In this document: in pieces, positions 26,625-36,188 of the stretch | How the letters are laid out: every line of letters begins with the position of its first letter | Position numbering within the stretch: the stretch's first letter is position 1 | Source: Paenisporosarcina antarctica | Lineage (GTDB): Bacteria > Bacillota > Bacilli > Bacillales_A > Planococcaceae | DNA length: 64,000 nucleotides | Assembly: GCF_004367585.1 (NCBI RefSeq) | Contig: NZ_CP038015.1 | Coordinates: 2,300,001-2,364,000, forward strand | Reading direction: 5' to 3' | The notes under the pieces: generated by a model | Told to the model about the DNA's origin: nothing | Seen by the model: only the letters and a program-made list of their open reading frames with translations | Database searches by the model: none | Position numbers and translations under genes: made by a program

Positions 26625-27729
26625 TTAGTTCATTCTTGATCGTAAATATGCATTGACAAATAAATCGATGTCACCGTCCATAACGCCTTGAACATTACCA
26701 CTTTCTGCACTAGTTCGGTGATCTTTCACCATTGCATACGGGTGGAATACATATGAACGTATTTGACTGCCCCATCCAATTTCTTTTTGCTCTCCACGAA
26801 TTTCAAGCATTTGTGCTTCTTTTTCTTCAATCTTCAATGCATATAATTTCGCTTTTAACATAGTCATTGCTTTTGCTCGGTTTTTGATTTGAGAACGTTC
26901 CTGCTGACACGTTACGACTGCGCCTGTTGGCAAGTGAGTGATACGTATGGCAGAGTCAGTCGTATTAATATGCTGACCACCTGCACCACTTGCGCGGTAC
27001 GTATCTACTTTCAAATCTTCCGTACGAATATCAATTTCTATTTCATCATTAAATTCTGGCATGACTTCACACGAAACGAAAGAAGTGTGACGTCTTCCTG
27101 ACGAATCGAAAGGAGAAATCCGAACGAGGCGATGAACACCTTTTTCCGCTTTTAAATAACCGTAAGCGTTGTGCCCTGTAATACCAAGTGTGACAGATTT
27201 AATTCCCGCTTCGTCCCCAGCTAAGTAATCCAAGGTTTCCACTTTGAATCCTTTTTTCTCAGCCCAACGTTGATACATGCGGAGTAACATCGAGCCCCAG
27301 TCTTGAGACTCGGTACCTCCCGCACCTGGGTGCAGTTCTAAAATTGCGTTGTTTTTGTCATATTCTTCACTCAGTAACATTTGCAATTCGAAGTCATTCA
27401 TCTTCGCTGTGAATTCTTTCATTTCATTGGCAAGTTCTTCGTGCAATTCTTCATCTGCTTCTTCACGTAATAACTCAAGCGTCATTTCTAAGTTTTCATG
27501 AACCTCTACTAAATCATTAAACTCATTAACGATTTCTTTCAACGCATTGCCGTCACTAATAACGGCTTGAGCTGCATTTTGATCATTCCAGAAATCAGGC
27601 ATTGACATGTTTTCATCTAACTCTGCTATACGAGCCTCTTTGTTTTCTAAGTCAAAGAGACCCCCTAAAGTCTGATAATTTTCCAGCTATTCTATCTAAT
27701 TCATTTCTTACATCTGATAATTCCATCAT
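26625..27729 (-). CDS. prfB: Peptide chain release factor 2, expressed by +1 frameshift
   Basis: Two frames join to give about 367 residues. The first 25 codons start at 27729 (ATG ATG GAA, GGAGG 8 bp upstream) and end at an in-frame TGA. The second frame begins with GAC at 27653 and runs to 26625. Domain features of RF2 include the [11 protein letters not shown] segment, the GGQ loop [13 protein letters not shown] that releases the peptide, and the end motif [12 protein letters not shown]. It follows secA by 19 bp in the same orientation, as in B. subtilis. Confidence 0.95.
27651..27666 (-). promoter_or_regulatory. Programmed +1 frameshift signal of prfB
   Basis: The minus strand reads AGGGGG-TCT-CTT-TGA-C. 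The Shine-Dalgarno-like AGGGGG three bases before the slippery CTT, and the UGA stop in context UGAC, are the classical autoregulatory RF2 site. Low RF2 makes the ribosome pause at UGA and shift. Confidence 0.95.
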
Positions 27730-27748
27730 TATTATATCCTCCGTTGTT

Positions 27749-30256
27749 TCACACTGCACCGTGACAATGTTTAAACTTCTTGCCACTGCCGCATGGGCAC
27801 ATTTCATTTCGTCCGACAGTTGCTTCGCTTCGAATAGGCGATTTCTTAACGGTACCACCATCTTCTTTCGGGTTTACTGCCTGACCTTTTGCCACTTCTT
27901 CTCGTTGCAAGTTATTACGTATTTCAGCTTTCATGGCATACTTAGTCACGTCTTCTTGAACAGAATCAACCATGGCTTCGAACATTGTAAATCCTTCGTT
28001 TTGATACTCTCGAAGAGGATCAATCTGTCCATATGCACGTAAATGAATTCCTTGTCGCAACTGATCCATCGCATCAATATGGTCAATCCATTTTGAATCA
28101 ATCGAACGTAGTAAGACAACTTTCTCAAATTCACGCATACGTTCAGGCGTCATTTCTACTTCCTTCGCATTGTAATGCTCATAGACAGCCGTTTTTAAGT
28201 AATCGACTACATCATTCTCTGACTTACCAGTTAAATGCTCTTGAGTTACAACTCCCTCAGGCAATAGGTTTGCGAAAGTGAAATCTTCAAGACCTTTCAA
28301 ATTCATATCGCCTTGCTTATCAGGAGAAACGTGAGCAGCAACTGCTCGCTCAATTACATCATCAATCATCGTTTCAACAAGACCACGCATATTATCTGTC
28401 TCTAGTACTTCTAAACGTTCTTTATAAATAATCTCACGTTGTTGACGTAACACATCATCATATTGAAGCAAACGTTTACGTGCATCGAAGTTATTTCCTT
28501 CTACTCGTTTTTGTGCGCCTTCAACAGCACGTGTCACCATTTTAGATTGGATCGGCGCTGTATCATCCATTCCCAGACGCGTCATCATTGCACGCATATT
28601 GTCTGAGCCAAAACGACGCATTAATTCGTCTTCCATTGATAAATAGAACTGCGTTATACCTGGGTCTCCTTGACGACCTGAACGACCACGAAGTTGATTA
28701 TCAATACGACGAGATTCATGACGTTCTGTACCAATTACTGCTAAGCCGCCAACTTCGATCACGCCTTCGCCTAATTTAATATCCGTACCACGACCCGCCA
28801 TATTTGTTGCAATCGTAACGGAGCCTTTATGGCCTGCTTCGGCAACAATTTCTGCTTCATGCTCATGATTTTTCGCGTTCAACACGCTATGACGGATTCC
28901 ATGTTTCGTTAACAATTTTGAAATTATTTCAGAAGTTTCTATTGCAACAGTACCTACCAAGACAGGTTGACCTGCTTTATTGCGCTCTGCAATATCATCT
29001 GCCACTGCTTTATATTTACCTTCCATTGATGAATAAATTAAGTCTGCACGATCGTCACGAACAATAACTCGATTAGTTGGAATGACAATAACATTCATAT
29101 TGTAAATGTTACGGAATTCTTCTTCTTCCGTTTTTGCAGTACCAGTCATACCAGAAAGTTTTTCGTACATCCGGAAAAAGTTTTGGAACGTAATGGTAGC
29201 CATCGTCATGGATTCATTTTGAATCTCTAGGCCTTCTTTCGCTTCTATAGCTTGATGAAGACCATCAGAATAGCGTCTACCTTTCATTAAGCGACCTGTG
29301 AATGAGTCAACAATTACAACGCTATCTTCTTGAACAACATAATCCACATCATTGTGCATACTAGCATGTGCCTTTAATGACTGATTAATCGCATGATTTA
29401 AACCAACATGCGTCAACTCAAACAAGTTATCTATTCCAAACGTTTTTTCAACTTTTTCAATACCTGCTTCAGTTAATACAACGCCTTTAGTCGACTCATC
29501 ATACGAATAGTCTTCTTCTTTTCGAAGTGCGCGAACAAGTGCATTTGATTGCTTATAAAGTTGAGCAGATTTTGCAGCTTGCCCTGAAATAATTAGCGGT
29601 GTACGTGCTTCATCAATTAATATAGAGTCAACTTCGTCAATTACTGCAAAATAAAGAGGACGTTGAACATGTTCTTCTTTGTACAACACCATATTGTCAC
29701 GTAAATAGTCGAATCCTAGTTCATTATTTGTCGAATAAGTAATATCAGCTGCATAAGCTTCTCGTTTCTCATCTTTATTTAAACTGTTTAAATTTAACCC
29801 AACAGTTAAACCTAAGAAGTTATACAATAGACCCATTTCAGCAGCATCACGGCTTGCTAAATATTCGTTTACAGTTACAACATGAACACCTTTTCCAGTG
29901 ATTGCATTCAAATAAACCGGCATTGTGGACGTTAATGTCTTCCCTTCACCGGTTTTCATTTCTGATATATTTCCTTCATGTAGCGCCGCAGCACCCATTA
30001 CTTGAACATGGAAAGGGTACATCCCTAGCACACGTTTCGATGCTTCTCTAACTACTGCATATGCTTCCGCTTGAATATCGGCTAATTCAGTCCCTTTAGC
30101 AAAAAGACTTTTAAACTCATCAGTTTTAGCACGTAACTGTTCATCAGTTAATGCTTCTATGTCTTTTGCAAATGTTTCAACTTGATTAGCAACTTTTTCT
30201 AATCTTTTCAGATCACGCTTATTTAAGTCAAATACCTTATTTAATACACCAAGCAT
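27749..30256 (-). CDS. secA: Preprotein translocase ATPase SecA
   Basis: This 835-residue motor drives export through SecYEG. It opens [21 protein letters not shown]. Walker A is MKTGEGKT, the DEAD-type site is [17 protein letters not shown], and motif VI is [13 protein letters not shown]. The C-terminal zinc finger is [14 protein letters not shown]. The ATG at 30256 was chosen from homology; its ribosome site (GGGAAGTG) is modest, and an upstream ATG adds 20 unlikely residues. It is the general SecA; no SecA2 paralogue is present in this window. Confidence 0.96.
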   Translation of the reverse strand: MLGVLNKVFDLNKRDLKRLEKVANQVETFAKDIEALTDEQLRAKTDEFKSLFAKGTELADIQAEAYAVVREASKRVLGMYPFHVQVMGAAALHEGNISEMKTGEGKTLTSTMPVYLNAITGKGVHVVTVNEYLASRDAAEMGLLYNFLGLTVGLNLNSLNKDEKREAYAADITYSTNNELGFDYLRDNMVLYKEEHVQRPLYFAVIDEVDSILIDEARTPLIISGQAAKSAQLYKQSNALVRALRKEEDYSYDESTKGVVLTEAGIEKVEKTFGIDNLFELTHVGLNHAINQSLKAHASMHNDVDYVVQEDSVVIVDSFTGRLMKGRRYSDGLHQAIEAKEGLEIQNESMTMATITFQNFFRMYEKLSGMTGTAKTEEEEFRNIYNMNVIVIPTNRVIVRDDRADLIYSSMEGKYKAVADDIAERNKAGQPVLVGTVAIETSEIISKLLTKHGIRHSVLNAKNHEHEAEIVAEAGHKGSVTIATNMAGRGTDIKLGEGVIEVGGLAVIGTERHESRRIDNQLRGRSGRQGDPGITQFYLSMEDELMRRFGSDNMRAMMTRLGMDDTAPIQSKMVTRAVEGAQKRVEGNNFDARKRLLQYDDVLRQQREIIYKERLEVLETDNMRGLVETMIDDVIERAVAAHVSPDKQGDMNLKGLEDFTFANLLPEGVVTQEHLTGKSENDVVDYLKTAVYEHYNAKEVEMTPERMREFEKVVLLRSIDSKWIDHIDAMDQLRQGIHLRAYGQIDPLREYQNEGFTMFEAMVDSVQEDVTKYAMKAEIRNNLQREEVAKGQAVNPKEDGGTVKKSPIRSEATVGRNEMCPCGSGKKFKHCHGAV

Positions 30257-30309
30257 TAGATTCACTTCCCATTTAGTCTCAAACTTTATTTTACCACTGC
30301 TCTTATAGT

Positions 30310-30383
30310 GGTGCAAATAACGGACTTCTCTCTTTCATCTACTATAAACATTTATATTTTGATTTTTATTAGGTCTTTGCACC
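30310..30383 (-). promoter_or_regulatory. Inverted repeat in the secA leader
   Basis: GGTGCAAA (30310-30317) and TTTGCACC (30376-30383) are exact complements 58 bp apart, with further AAGTC/GACCT complementarity inside. Transcribed from further upstream, they would form a long stem ending 53 nt before the secA start. No known secretion-responsive element was recognised. Confidence 0.4.
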
Positions 30384-30453
30384 AATTGTCTTGTAATACT
30401 TTTAACTAATACACTCACAATAGATTCATGTTAACCGGTTCTTGATATAAGAC

Positions 30454-30488
30454 AAAAAAGAAAGCCCAAGTAAATGGACTTTCTTTTT
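30454..30488 (-). terminator. Terminator of hpf
   Basis: A stem of AAGAAAG and CTTTCTT around a CCA/TGG extension ends in a T-run on the minus strand, just after the hpf stop. Confidence 0.85.
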
Positions 30489-30499
30489 GTTCATAAAAA

Positions 30500-31060
30500 T
30501 TAATTTGTTTCGATTAAACCATACTTACCATCTTTACGTTTGTAAACAATATTTGTAGCGTTCGACTCAGCATCTGTAAAGACGAAGAAATTATGTCCTA
30601 GCATATCCATTTGCAAAACCGCTTCTTCTTGATCCATTGGTTTTAATTCAAATTGTTTTGTTCGAACAATTTGGAAATCCTCTTCATTTTCATCCTTGAA
30701 CGCCGCTTGTTCAGGAGACTGGAAATTAGCAAAGAATGTACCTACTCCTTCACGTTCACGGAACTTGCGATTAACCTTAGTCTTATGTTTACGAATCTGA
30801 CGCTCTAATTTGTCGACGATTAAATCAACTGCTGCATATAAATCGTTATGTCTTTCTTCAGCACGAAGCGTTAGATTCTTCATTGGAATCGTAACTTCAA
30901 CTTTTGTTTGACTATCATTATAAATTTTCAAATTGACATTTGCGTTCGCTTCAACTTCTTCAGCAAAATAACGTTCTACTTTATTAATTTTACTTTCAAC
31001 GTGCTCGCGAATCGCAGGAGTTACCTCAACGTTTTCACCGCGAATATTAAATTTTAACAT
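30500..31060 (-). CDS. hpf: Long-form ribosome hibernation promoting factor
   Basis: This 186-residue protein has an N-terminal S30AE domain (about 1-100, MLKFNIRGENVEVTPAIREHV) that occupies the mRNA channel of the 30S subunit. A linker leads to a C-terminal dimerisation domain (about 125-182, IVRTKQFELKPMDQEEAVLQ). The long form joins two ribosomes into 100S dimers in stationary phase. AGGAGG lies 7 bp before the ATG. In B. subtilis the gene (yvyD) is under sigma-B and sigma-H control, and matching elements are visible upstream here. The flagellar genes that separate it from comFC in B. subtilis are absent. Confidence 0.95.
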   Translation of the reverse strand: MLKFNIRGENVEVTPAIREHVESKINKVERYFAEEVEANANVNLKIYNDSQTKVEVTIPMKNLTLRAEERHNDLYAAVDLIVDKLERQIRKHKTKVNRKFREREGVGTFFANFQSPEQAAFKDENEEDFQIVRTKQFELKPMDQEEAVLQMDMLGHNFFVFTDAESNATNIVYKRKDGKYGLIETN

Positions 31061-31097
31061 GTAAACTCCTCCTTTAATTAAGGCTATGTAAACCTTA

Positions 31098-31132
31098 TTC
31101 TACATATCCCCTCTTAACTCCTGCTACAAACT
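31098..31132 (-). promoter_or_regulatory. Candidate overlapping sigma-B and sigma-H promoters of hpf
   Basis: Sigma-H-like: GCAGGAGTT (31125-31117), 15 bp, then GAAT (31101-31098). Sigma-B-like: GTTTGT (31132-31127), 14 bp, then GGGGAT (31112-31107). Each has one to two mismatches per box to the consensus. The dual arrangement mirrors what is known for B. subtilis yvyD. Confidence 0.5.
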
Positions 31133-31178
31133 AAAATATTTTTCGAATTTTGTCGAAAGAAGTCTTTTTTTCAGATAA

Positions 31179-31799
31179 TTACGCACGAATAAGTGTCACA
31201 GCGATTACTCTTTGAGCACCGGATTTCTTCAAAGCATAGGCGGCATGATGCAGTGTGGTGCCAGTTGTATACAAGTCATCGACTAATAATATGTTCTTAT
31301 TTTGAACGTCGGTTGTAACTGAAAAAAATAATTCTGAAGACATGCGATCTTTTTTCGATTTTCCTACTTGTGAACGATTTAGCGTCTTTGCTAAAACATG
31401 TGTAAACGGAACATTTGCTGCAATAAGCAATTGATCTACTTGCGAAAAAGTTCTCATCAGCAACATTTCCGGATGAAGTGGAATGGGTACAATTAGTTCC
31501 TGAACTTTATTTAACAATTGAAAATCAGAAACAAAGATTTTTGCTAAGTCCACGTCAAGCTGAAATTTATATTGTTGAAATACTTGTTTCATCCATTCAT
31601 TGTAGATGTAAATTGATTGGACGGAATCAAGAGCTCCATCATATATTGTCCCTTTCCACTCATTTTCACTCTCTCTATCCTTCATTTTTTCAAATTTAGA
31701 CAAGCATTTTTCACAAATTACATCAGGCTCTTTAATTAATAAAAGTTTCCTCCATGATGCTTTTTCCGAAAATGAAGAGGAACAAATTAAGCAAATCAT
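31179..31799 (-). CDS. comFC: Competence protein ComFC (phosphoribosyltransferase-like)
   Basis: This 206-residue protein has an N-terminal zinc-finger segment (CLICSSSF, then CEKC) and a type I PRTase fold with PRPP-loop motif ILLVDDLYTTGTTLHHAA. It is required with ComFA for DNA uptake in competent Bacillus and Streptococcus; its enzymatic activity is not settled. The start overlaps the comFA stop by 4 bp (ATGA). No comFB lies between them. Confidence 0.93.
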   Translation of the reverse strand: MICLICSSSFSEKASWRKLLLIKEPDVICEKCLSKFEKMKDRESENEWKGTIYDGALDSVQSIYIYNEWMKQVFQQYKFQLDVDLAKIFVSDFQLLNKVQELIVPIPLHPEMLLMRTFSQVDQLLIAANVPFTHVLAKTLNRSQVGKSKKDRMSSELFFSVTTDVQNKNILLVDDLYTTGTTLHHAAYALKKSGAQRVIAVTLIRA

Positions 31800-33145
31800 A
31801 ATTTTGATCGTTTCTCATTATGTGCTTCTATCGTTGCTTTAGCCTTATCCATCGCAAAAGAAATTCCATGATGAAAAAAAACTATATCTCCACCAGGATG
31901 ATCAACAGAACGACCAACACGTCCACTTATTTGAATTAACGCGCTACTAGTAAATATCGCTTCATCTGCTCCAACAACTGCTACTTGGACATTTGGTATA
32001 GTAATTCCTCGTTCCAGTATGGTGGTTGTAAGTAAACCACACACTTTCTTTTCTCGAAGTTGAAGTACCTTTTCTTTTCTATCTGGATCTTCTGCATGTA
32101 CAGCTCGGATATCTTGGTGCATCTGCTGAAATAAAGGTAGCGCACGTTCCATTAAGGATATTGTTGGAAAAAAAATCAGAAACGGTTGATCTTTTTTGAG
32201 ACATTGTTGTGTCCACTTCTCTAACTTTCGTGAAAGTTCCCCTTTATGCATATGCTTTCTATAGTTCCATAATCCGACAAAACGAGGTACCGGCAATAAA
32301 AAACCATGAAAGCGCTGTGATATTAGCGAGATGTTGACAGCTTGTCCTAAAAGCTCATCAGAAGGAGTTGCAGTTATCGTATGAACAACAGCGTGTATCT
32401 TTTTCGCTTTTTGTACGGCAAATTGTAAGGACTTATCCACCGTATAAGGAAAAGCGTCCGCTTCATCTACAAATACAACGTCAAAGGCTTCTTCAAAACG
32501 CAATAATTGATGAGTTGTTGCCAAAATGAGTTGAGCATAGTTTGTATGTTCAGGTGATCCACCGTATAAAGCATGGATGATGGTTTGCGGAAAGACTTGT
32601 TGAAACCTTGGAACGAGTTCGAGCACCACATCTGTCCTCGGTGTTGCTACACAAACTCGTTGACCTTGCTTAAGTAAATCAAATATTGCTGGGAATAATA
32701 GTTCCGTTTTTCCAGCTCCGCACACCGCGTGTATTAAATGGCTTTGATTTTTATGGATACTATTCATCAACTCTTCTGAAGCTTGTGCTTGTTGAGGAGT
32801 TAAAGTCCCAGACCACCTAAAGTTGTGCTCCAAAATTGATTTGATTTCTGGTCCTGTCCAAGTAATTAACTCGGTGCAACTACTGACTCTTCCCATACGA
32901 ATACAATGTCTACAATACAAACAAGTACCGTTACATTTAGCACAGTGAAAAGCTGTCAACTGCTTGCTTGCGCAACGTCGACATTGACGATGGATTTGTT
33001 TACCTTGGGATAGTTGATTCGACTGAATGCCTTTGTGGGGAGTAATGAAACCTTTGTCAATAAAATTATCGATTACAGATGAAGAAAAAGGGGTATGTTC
33101 CTTCAACCAAATTCGACCTGATAAAAAAGCTTGTACGTCTTTCAT
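31796..33145 (-). CDS. comFA: Competence DNA translocase ATPase ComFA
   Basis: This 449-residue DEAD-box-like helicase has an N-terminal four-cysteine zinc finger (CRRCASKQLTAFHCAKC, CLYCRHC), Walker A CGAGKTEL, Walker B VDEADAFPY, a TATPS motif III and a C-terminal helicase motif QISGRVGRSVDHPGGD. It drives transforming DNA across the membrane. The ATG at 33145 was selected because GGAGGG is correctly spaced. An in-frame ATG two codons upstream is too close to it, and a further upstream one lacks a site. Confidence 0.94.
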   Translation of the reverse strand: MKDVQAFLSGRIWLKEHTPFSSSVIDNFIDKGFITPHKGIQSNQLSQGKQIHRQCRRCASKQLTAFHCAKCNGTCLYCRHCIRMGRVSSCTELITWTGPEIKSILEHNFRWSGTLTPQQAQASEELMNSIHKNQSHLIHAVCGAGKTELLFPAIFDLLKQGQRVCVATPRTDVVLELVPRFQQVFPQTIIHALYGGSPEHTNYAQLILATTHQLLRFEEAFDVVFVDEADAFPYTVDKSLQFAVQKAKKIHAVVHTITATPSDELLGQAVNISLISQRFHGFLLPVPRFVGLWNYRKHMHKGELSRKLEKWTQQCLKKDQPFLIFFPTISLMERALPLFQQMHQDIRAVHAEDPDRKEKVLQLREKKVCGLLTTTILERGITIPNVQVAVVGADEAIFTSSALIQISGRVGRSVDHPGGDIVFFHHGISFAMDKAKATIEAHNEKRSKL

Positions 33146-33196
33146 GAGCATCCCTCCAATATGGATTGAACTCATTCCTATCCACTTATTTTAACC

Positions 33197-33225
33197 AAAA
33201 AAAAACCCCGCGTCTATGCGAGGTT
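33197..33225 (-). terminator. Terminator of the 33.2-33.8 kb lipoprotein gene
   Basis: AACCTCGC and GCGGGGTT form the stem (33204-33225), followed by a nine-T run on the minus strand. It separates this gene from comFA. Confidence 0.88.
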
Positions 33226-33234
33226 TATGAATAG

Positions 33235-33813
33235 TTATTGTGCTACATCACCGATGAAATAAACGCTAGTCACACGCCAGTTTCCATCCTCTTTAATAAA
33301 AACGGTCACTTGCCGACCTGTTCGGTCAAGCTTTCCACCAGTTGATTCTTGCTTAAGTGAAATAGAGAGCGAAGCATAAACTTGTGCTTGATTTTCATTA
33401 TATTTAATAACCGTCACATCTTCAGCCGTTCGATTCACTTCATATTGAGTAAACGTTTCTTTTACGAACTTTTCTTCTCCCTGGTAATCAAACCCTTCAG
33501 GTTCAGTTGCGATTACAGACATATATTTCTCAATATCCTCTTCATTAAAAGCAGTTATATACAATTCAAATACTTCTATTAACGATTTTTTCTCTTCTGC
33601 AGGTACATTTTGAGCTTCCTCAATATCAGTTCCCACCATTTCAAACCCAACATCAGATTTCGCTTGATCCTTCACTTCATGTTCCAACGCACTATTTTCA
33701 CTCGTGGATTCACCATCAGATACTGAACCAGTTTCATCACTATTTTCTTTACTCGCACAAGCTGACAAAAGTATTGAAATCATCACAAGCATGATAATAT
33801 ATTTAAATTTCAT
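33235..33813 (-). CDS. Lipoprotein with NTF2-like domain
   Basis: This 192-residue protein has lipobox ILLSAC (Cys at about residue 19), a long Ser/Glu-rich linker, then a domain at about 75-190 with the pattern of NTF2-like/DUF4440 folds (EVFELYITAFNEEDIEKYMSV at the start, VTVFIKEDGNWRVTSVYF at the end). It is surface exposed and anchored to the membrane. No enzyme motif is seen. It has its own terminator and a good AGGAGG site, so it is probably monocistronic. The degV gene that lies between comFA and degU in B. subtilis is not here. Confidence 0.8.
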   Translation of the reverse strand: MKFKYIIMLVMISILLSACASKENSDETGSVSDGESTSENSALEHEVKDQAKSDVGFEMVGTDIEEAQNVPAEEKKSLIEVFELYITAFNEEDIEKYMSVIATEPEGFDYQGEEKFVKETFTQYEVNRTAEDVTVIKYNENQAQVYASLSISLKQESTGGKLDRTGRQVTVFIKEDGNWRVTSVYFIGDVAQ

Positions 33814-34018
33814 TATGTTCGTGCCTCCTACTAGGTTATTGTGTCATAAAATTTGAGACCTAACAATTATTATAACCTCTTTCAAAATATAGACGACACT
33901 GAAGTTGTGAAAGTTTCGTGGTGAATCTATAGTATTGCTGTTGCCTATCGAGCGACCAATAGAATGAGATGATATGGGCAATTATTTATTACAATTTGCA
34001 CTAAAAGTGAGGGGATTA

Positions 34019-34112
34019 AGTGAGTCGACATCTTTTTGTACAACCCGGAGCAGCATTGTATCAACCTGGATAGTCATTCTAGCAACCTGGACAACAACTT
34101 TGTCAACTTGGA
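34019..34112 (+). repeat. Array of four 21-bp repeats, left copy
   Basis: AGTGAGTCGAC at 34019 is followed by four cores CAACCCGGA, CAACCTGGA, CAACCTGGA and CAACTTGGA, starting at 34041, 34062, 34083 and 34104. The spacing is exactly 21 bp (two helical turns), with variable 12-bp intervals usually ending in T/G-rich sequence. A stray unit, TTTGTACAACCTGGA, lies at 34171-34185. The layout resembles serial transposase-binding sites at transposon ends; that is inference. Confidence 0.8.
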
Positions 34113-34262
34113 GCCACGTGTGCCGACGCTTTACAGTTTGGCGAGGATATTTAAAGTAAGTCAAAATTATTTTGTACAACCTGGAAAATAAATACTCAAT
34201 TTACTTGCTAACATATTGGTAGAAATGATATTTTTCGTTATCTCCCAAAAAATTAATAAGGA

Positions 34263-35257
34263 GTGATTTTTATAGACGAAAAACGTGCAATGCCTGACTC
34301 ACTTAACGTTTACTTCAGGTTACTTCAGCGCATTCCGGTTCACCATCCACTCTATGTGGAAATAGAATCAAGAATTAATAGGATACTTGTTGGTTACAAT
34401 GGTGAAGCTTATGTAGATTATTTTTTGAAGAACATTGAATTCCCTATAAGATATGCAATTTTAAAAGAAACTAATATATGGTCTTCCCCAAGGTCAATGG
34501 TCCAACTTGATACACTTATTATTACACCTAATTTCATATGTATTTTAGAAATAAAAGCAATTAAAGATAAAATAGCATTTTAGCAAAATCCTGCTCAATT
34601 AGTTCGTGAATTAGAAGGTGTTCAAACTTCATTTAAATGTCCGGAAGAACAGTTAAAACGCCTCGAACGAAGGTTAGCCTTTTGGATGAAATCAAATCAA
34701 ATCAATCTACCTATAATCAGTTTCATAGTACTTGCATTCTCAAAAACACATGTAAGTTTGCCCCCAAAAGAATAAAAAATTATTATGGGATGCGATATAG
34801 GCTCTTATATCGAAGATTTATTTACATTACCCTAATGCTATCTCAAAAGAAGTTTACTCAACTTATTAATAAAGTGAAACAAGCACAAACGAGATTTCCC
34901 CCAACCCCACTGATAAATATTATCCCAATTGATTATTCCCTTATAAAAAAAGGACTTATATGTCCTAAGTGCTCGTTATGGATTGACAGTCTATTTAAAT
35001 GTCCAACTTGTAAAATATCTAGAAAAGTAATGATACTTAATGCTTTAGAGGATTGGTTTTATTTGATGAAGCATACAATGACGAATAAAGAATGTTTAGA
35101 CTTTCTTAAGTTAAAGGATAAAACATATGCATCACATATATTAACCAGATCACAATTGATACCAAAAAACAACGGACGTTATAGGTACTACAAATTAGTA
35201 GATGATGAGATTAACGTCATTAGAAAAGTGAGTAAAAGGAATTCAAGAATAATTTAA
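34263..35257 (+). pseudogene. Decayed NERD-domain (nuclease-related) protein gene
   Basis: Pieces of one NERD-family protein are spread over two frames. The first frame gives EKRAMPDSLNVYFRLLQRI, LVGYNGEAYVDYFL, QLDTLIITPNFICILEIKAI, then a TAG at 34581. The same frame continues with QNPAQLVRELEGVQ and LPIISFIVLAFSKTH to a stop near 34771. A second frame resumes around 34770 and gives the C-terminal zinc-ribbon (CPKCSLWIDSLFKCPTC) and TNKECLDFLKL...NNGRYRYYKL. At the position expected from AAGGAG (34258-34263) the start codon is ATA (34272). So the gene has lost its start, carries a nonsense codon and is frameshifted. It lies between two direct copies of the 21-bp array. Confidence 0.85.
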
Positions 35258-35291
35258 GTAAGAAACAAATCTACTTATCTGAGTTTATTAA

Positions 35292-35385
35292 AGTGAGTCG
35301 ACGTCATTTTGTACAACCTGGAGCTCCATTCTGTCTACCTGTATGTCCATAAGTTCAACTTGGACAGCGTCTTCGTTAACCTGGA
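35292..35385 (+). repeat. Array of four 21-bp repeats, right copy
   Basis: The same AGTGAGTCGAC (35292-35302) is followed after the same 22-bp offset by cores at 35314, 35335, 35356 and 35377 (CAACCTGGA, CTACCTGTA, CAACTTGGA, TAACCTGGA), again exactly 21 bp apart. It is a direct repeat of the left array, 1273 bp away, not inverted. Confidence 0.8.
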
Positions 35386-35421
35386 ACAACACAATGCATC
35401 ACACCTAACCTAAAAAAAATC

Positions 35422-35463
35422 AAAAAAAAAAAGCCTCTCACAAGGGCAAGCTTGCGAGAGGCC
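35422..35463 (-). terminator. Terminator of degSU
   Basis: GCCTCTC (35433-35439) pairs with GAGAGGC (35457-35463) around inner GC-rich sequence. The minus strand ends in eleven T. It is 11 bp after the degU stop. Confidence 0.92.
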
Positions 35464-35474
35464 ACTAATACGAA

Positions 35475-36149
35475 TTAACGTACTTCAACCCAACCATTTT
35501 TAATGGCTGTGACTACGGCTTGTGTACGATCATTTACGTTCATTTTTTGAAGAATACTTGATACATGGTTTTTTACAGTTTTTTCAGAGATGAACAAAGT
35601 TTCACCTATTGTTCGGTTACTTTGACCATCTGTTAATAATTGAAGAACTTCGCATTCACGTTTTGTTAATAAGTGGAATGGTCGACGAATTTCTGATTGA
35701 TGGAATGACCCTTTGTTTTCACGTTCGCTTAAGCGTCGGAATTCTGCAACAAGATTTCGAGTTACTTTTGGATGTAAATAAGAACCGCCAGCAGCGACAA
35801 CTTTAATAGCTTGGATGATTGCATCTGCATCCATCTCTTTTAACATGTATCCAAGAGCACCTGTTTTTAGAGCGTGCATTACATAAGATTCGTCATCGTG
35901 TATGGACAGCATAATAACTTTAGCTTCAGGATATTTCGCCAATAACTCGGCAGTTGCTTCCACACCATTTTTGCGCGGCATATTAATGTCCATGAGCATT
36001 ACTTCTGGTACATATTGTTCATACAAGCTTAGTGCATCACTTCCATCATCACCTTCAGCAATCACTTCAAATGAATCTTCAAAATCTAATATACGTTTTA
36101 CACCTTCACGGAATAATTGGTGGTCATCTATAATTACAATTTTAGTCAT
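35475..36149 (-). CDS. degU: Response regulator DegU
   Basis: This 224-residue regulator has an N-terminal receiver domain (phospho-acceptor Asp54 in MLMDINMP) and a C-terminal LuxR-type helix-turn-helix ([35 protein letters not shown]). DegS-DegU controls exoenzymes, competence and motility in Bacillus; the many exported hydrolases nearby are plausible targets, though no DegU site was identified. The ATG at 36149 is 8 bp from GGAGG, while an ATG two codons upstream is too close to it. Confidence 0.95.
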   Translation of the reverse strand: MTKIVIIDDHQLFREGVKRILDFEDSFEVIAEGDDGSDALSLYEQYVPEVMLMDINMPRKNGVEATAELLAKYPEAKVIMLSIHDDESYVMHALKTGALGYMLKEMDADAIIQAIKVVAAGGSYLHPKVTRNLVAEFRRLSERENKGSFHQSEIRRPFHLLTKRECEVLQLLTDGQSNRTIGETLFISEKTVKNHVSSILQKMNVNDRTQAVVTAIKNGWVEVR

Positions 36150-36188
36150 TGTCATTTCCTCCTAATGTATAAAACACACACTTCTATG

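Noticed and set aside
27608-27608. ATG at 27608 as the true start of prfB
   Set aside because: There is no ribosome site there, and the upstream frame encodes the conserved RF2 N-terminus joined by the frameshift signal.
33982-34179. Small ORFs on both strands across the left 21-bp array
   Set aside because: The 21-bp period is a multiple of three, so stops are avoided by chance. No ribosome sites, and composition follows the repeat.
34019-34185. CRISPR-like array
   Set aside because: The conserved core is only 9 bp with 12-bp intervals, the cores vary, and no cas genes are present. Period and size do not fit CRISPR.
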